From Synechococcus sp. C9 (GTDB lineage Bacteria; Cyanobacteriota; Cyanobacteriia; Gloeomargaritales; Gloeomargaritaceae): 64,000 bases of DNA. The stretch lies in assembly GCF_022984075.1 (NCBI RefSeq), contig NZ_JALAAD010000001.1, positions 1,220,455 through 1,284,454 on the forward strand. The letters run 5' to 3'. How positions within the stretch are numbered: position 1 is the first letter of the stretch; every line of letters begins with the position of its first letter. Shown here one piece after another: positions 63,090 through 64,000 of the stretch. A program made the position numbers and the translations under genes. Under the pieces are notes generated by a model that saw only the letters and a program-made list of their open reading frames with translations, was not told the origin of the DNA and searched no databases.

Positions 63090-63686
63090 CTATTTCCGCC
63101 CAAAATCCGCTGGGATTTGCCCCCAACGACGGGTGTCCCACTTCAACAGGGGGTTGGGGTAGGGGTGGGTGCGGAGCCAGCGTTCGGCGGCACGAATTTC
63201 CGCACCTAAGGGGGTGTTCTCTAACGCCAAATTGGTACGGCATTGGCGTTTTTGCACCCAACCCAGGGCGATCTGGGAGTCGGAATAGATTGGCCAATCA
63301 CAGCCCCGTGCCGCACACCATTGCAATGCGGTGACAATCGCCAGAAATTCAGCGATGTTGTTGGTTCCCAGGGGATAGGGGCCCCGGTGAAAAATTTCTA
63401 CCCCGCTCTCGGTGAGCACACCCCGGTATTCCATCACCCCCGGATTGCCGGAGCAGGCTCCATCCACGGCGTAACTTTGGCGCACATAGTCCGTTTTGCT
63501 AGGGGAATCAGGCATGGGTAAATCGCCGCCATTTTCGTAAAAAGCTCGGTCGGCGGTCGCCTGGTCGGGATAGCTTTTGTACTGCGCCCCGCTAAAGCCC
63601 CGCACCTGTGCCCAACAGTCATCCCAAGTACGATAAACACCGGGTTTACGTCCCCGCCACACCACATAGGCTTTGCTACGGGTCAT
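63090..63686 (-). CDS. rnhA: Ribonuclease H1 with N-terminal hybrid-binding domain
   Basis: 198 residues. The N-terminal 45 residues are the RNA-DNA hybrid-binding (viroplasmin-like) domain: AYVVWRGRKPGVYRTWDDCW, GFSGAQYKSYPDQATADRAF. The RNase H domain carries the catalytic acids in YAVDGACSGNPG (Asp), NNIAEFLAIV (Glu), IYSDSQIALGWVQK (Asp) and a C-terminal LKWDTRRWG. It removes RNA from RNA-DNA hybrids. A GGAGG site precedes the ATG, which overlaps the upstream stop. Confidence 0.93.
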   Translation of the reverse strand: MTRSKAYVVWRGRKPGVYRTWDDCWAQVRGFSGAQYKSYPDQATADRAFYENGGDLPMPDSPSKTDYVRQSYAVDGACSGNPGVMEYRGVLTESGVEIFHRGPYPLGTNNIAEFLAIVTALQWCAARGCDWPIYSDSQIALGWVQKRQCRTNLALENTPLGAEIRAAERWLRTHPYPNPLLKWDTRRWGQIPADFGRK

Positions 63687-64000
63687 GATGCCTCCAAAAA
63701 TGGGGCGAGCAAGGGGCGGAGTTCCGGTTCATGGACGTACATATAGCGGACGGTAGCCCGCAAACGGGGTAATTCCGAGGGGGGAGCCGTGCGAAATAGT
63801 TGCGTCAAAGTGGGCGCATCCCATGCCCGTTGCCCCGTGAGTAGTTGGGTGAATGTTTGTTCAAAGTAATGCTTTTGTTTGGCATTGGAACGGTGGAATT
63901 GTGGCCAGAGGATCAATCCCCCCAGGGCAAAGGCACCTGCCCCCGCCATTGCACCGGGTAAAGTGTTGCCGGTTTCCAGCCAAACGCCTGTCCCCAAAAT
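63683..64000 (-). CDS. Hypothetical protein, 5'-truncated by the window edge
   Basis: At least 105 residues; the frame is still open at base 64000, so the start lies beyond the window. An N-terminal hydrophobic segment (LPGAMAGAGAFALGGLILWP) precedes a soluble helical region (YFEQTFTQLLTGQRAWDAPT, LRATVRYMYVHEPELRPLLA). The function is not recognised. Its stop overlaps the rnhA start (ATGA), so it heads the operon with rnhA and purK. Confidence 0.6.
   Translation of the reverse strand: MLGTGVWLETGNTLPGAMAGAGAFALGGLILWPQFHRSNAKQKHYFEQTFTQLLTGQRAWDAPTLTQLFRTAPPSELPRLRATVRYMYVHEPELRPLLAPFLEAS

Overview
The window is chromosomal DNA of a cyanobacterium. The evidence is a phycocyanin operon (cpcB-cpcA-cpcC, with a divergent cpcG-type linker), the plastid-type ndhC-ndhK-ndhJ cluster and a separate ndhL, plus several cyanobacteria-restricted small proteins. 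Housekeeping parts are moderately GC-rich and tightly packed, often with ATGA overlaps. Accessory parts (about 6.8-9.5, 24.1-36.1, 46.7-47.1 kb) are more AT-rich, loosely packed and full of repeats. No tRNA, rRNA or CRISPR array was recognised. I do not name the genus.

Layout. 0-6.7 kb: the 3' part of acnB, then a phosphate transporter operon on the minus strand (pstS-pstC-pstA) whose pstS stop region is split by an IS4-family element; three 11-bp-spaced Pho-box-like repeats lie upstream of pstS. 6.8-9.5 kb: repeats, an IS630-type remnant, and a J-domain/HNH-endonuclease gene pair. 9.5-17.7 kb: a cell-wall and signalling cluster (FHA-containing class A penicillin-binding protein, HAD phosphatase, MltA-like transglycosylase, FHA-adenylate cyclase, Ser/Thr kinase, DUF29-like protein). 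17.8-20.4 kb: an EamA transporter, a secreted protein and ndhL. 20.9-24.1 kb: a secreted TPR-CHAT protease-like protein with eleven near-identical 42-residue repeats.

24.4-36 kb looks like a partly decayed defence island: a fragment of a COG1743-type DNA methylase, a DUF433/DUF5615 toxin-antitoxin pair, a PLD-SNF2 helicase, an integrase remnant, a broken DUF2887/Rpn nuclease, two Uma2-type nucleases, a 1361-residue UvrD-like helicase with N-terminal and TPR-like extensions, and an orphan antitoxin. 36-46.7 kb is a type 1 secretion locus: HlyD adaptor, HlyB-like exporter (interrupted by a second identical IS copy), PpiC-type isomerase, a methyltransferase with a regulatory domain, and an RTX calcium-binding protein that is the likely cargo.

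46.8-64 kb is mostly core metabolism: an InsA remnant, hisS, a 1-Cys peroxiredoxin, a translationally coupled nadD-nrtR-nadE operon, the phycobilisome rod genes, an ABC ATPase, ndhC-K-J followed by an HxlR regulator, a kinase-WD40 protein, and an operon ending in rnhA and purK.

The main themes are recent IS activity (two identical copies with perfect 9-bp target duplications, both truncating minus-strand genes), several families of short mobile repeats caught inserting into genes and into each other, and a defence island whose most intriguing member is the large helicase with a downstream antitoxin-like gene. All functional calls come from reading the sequence; no database search was run.
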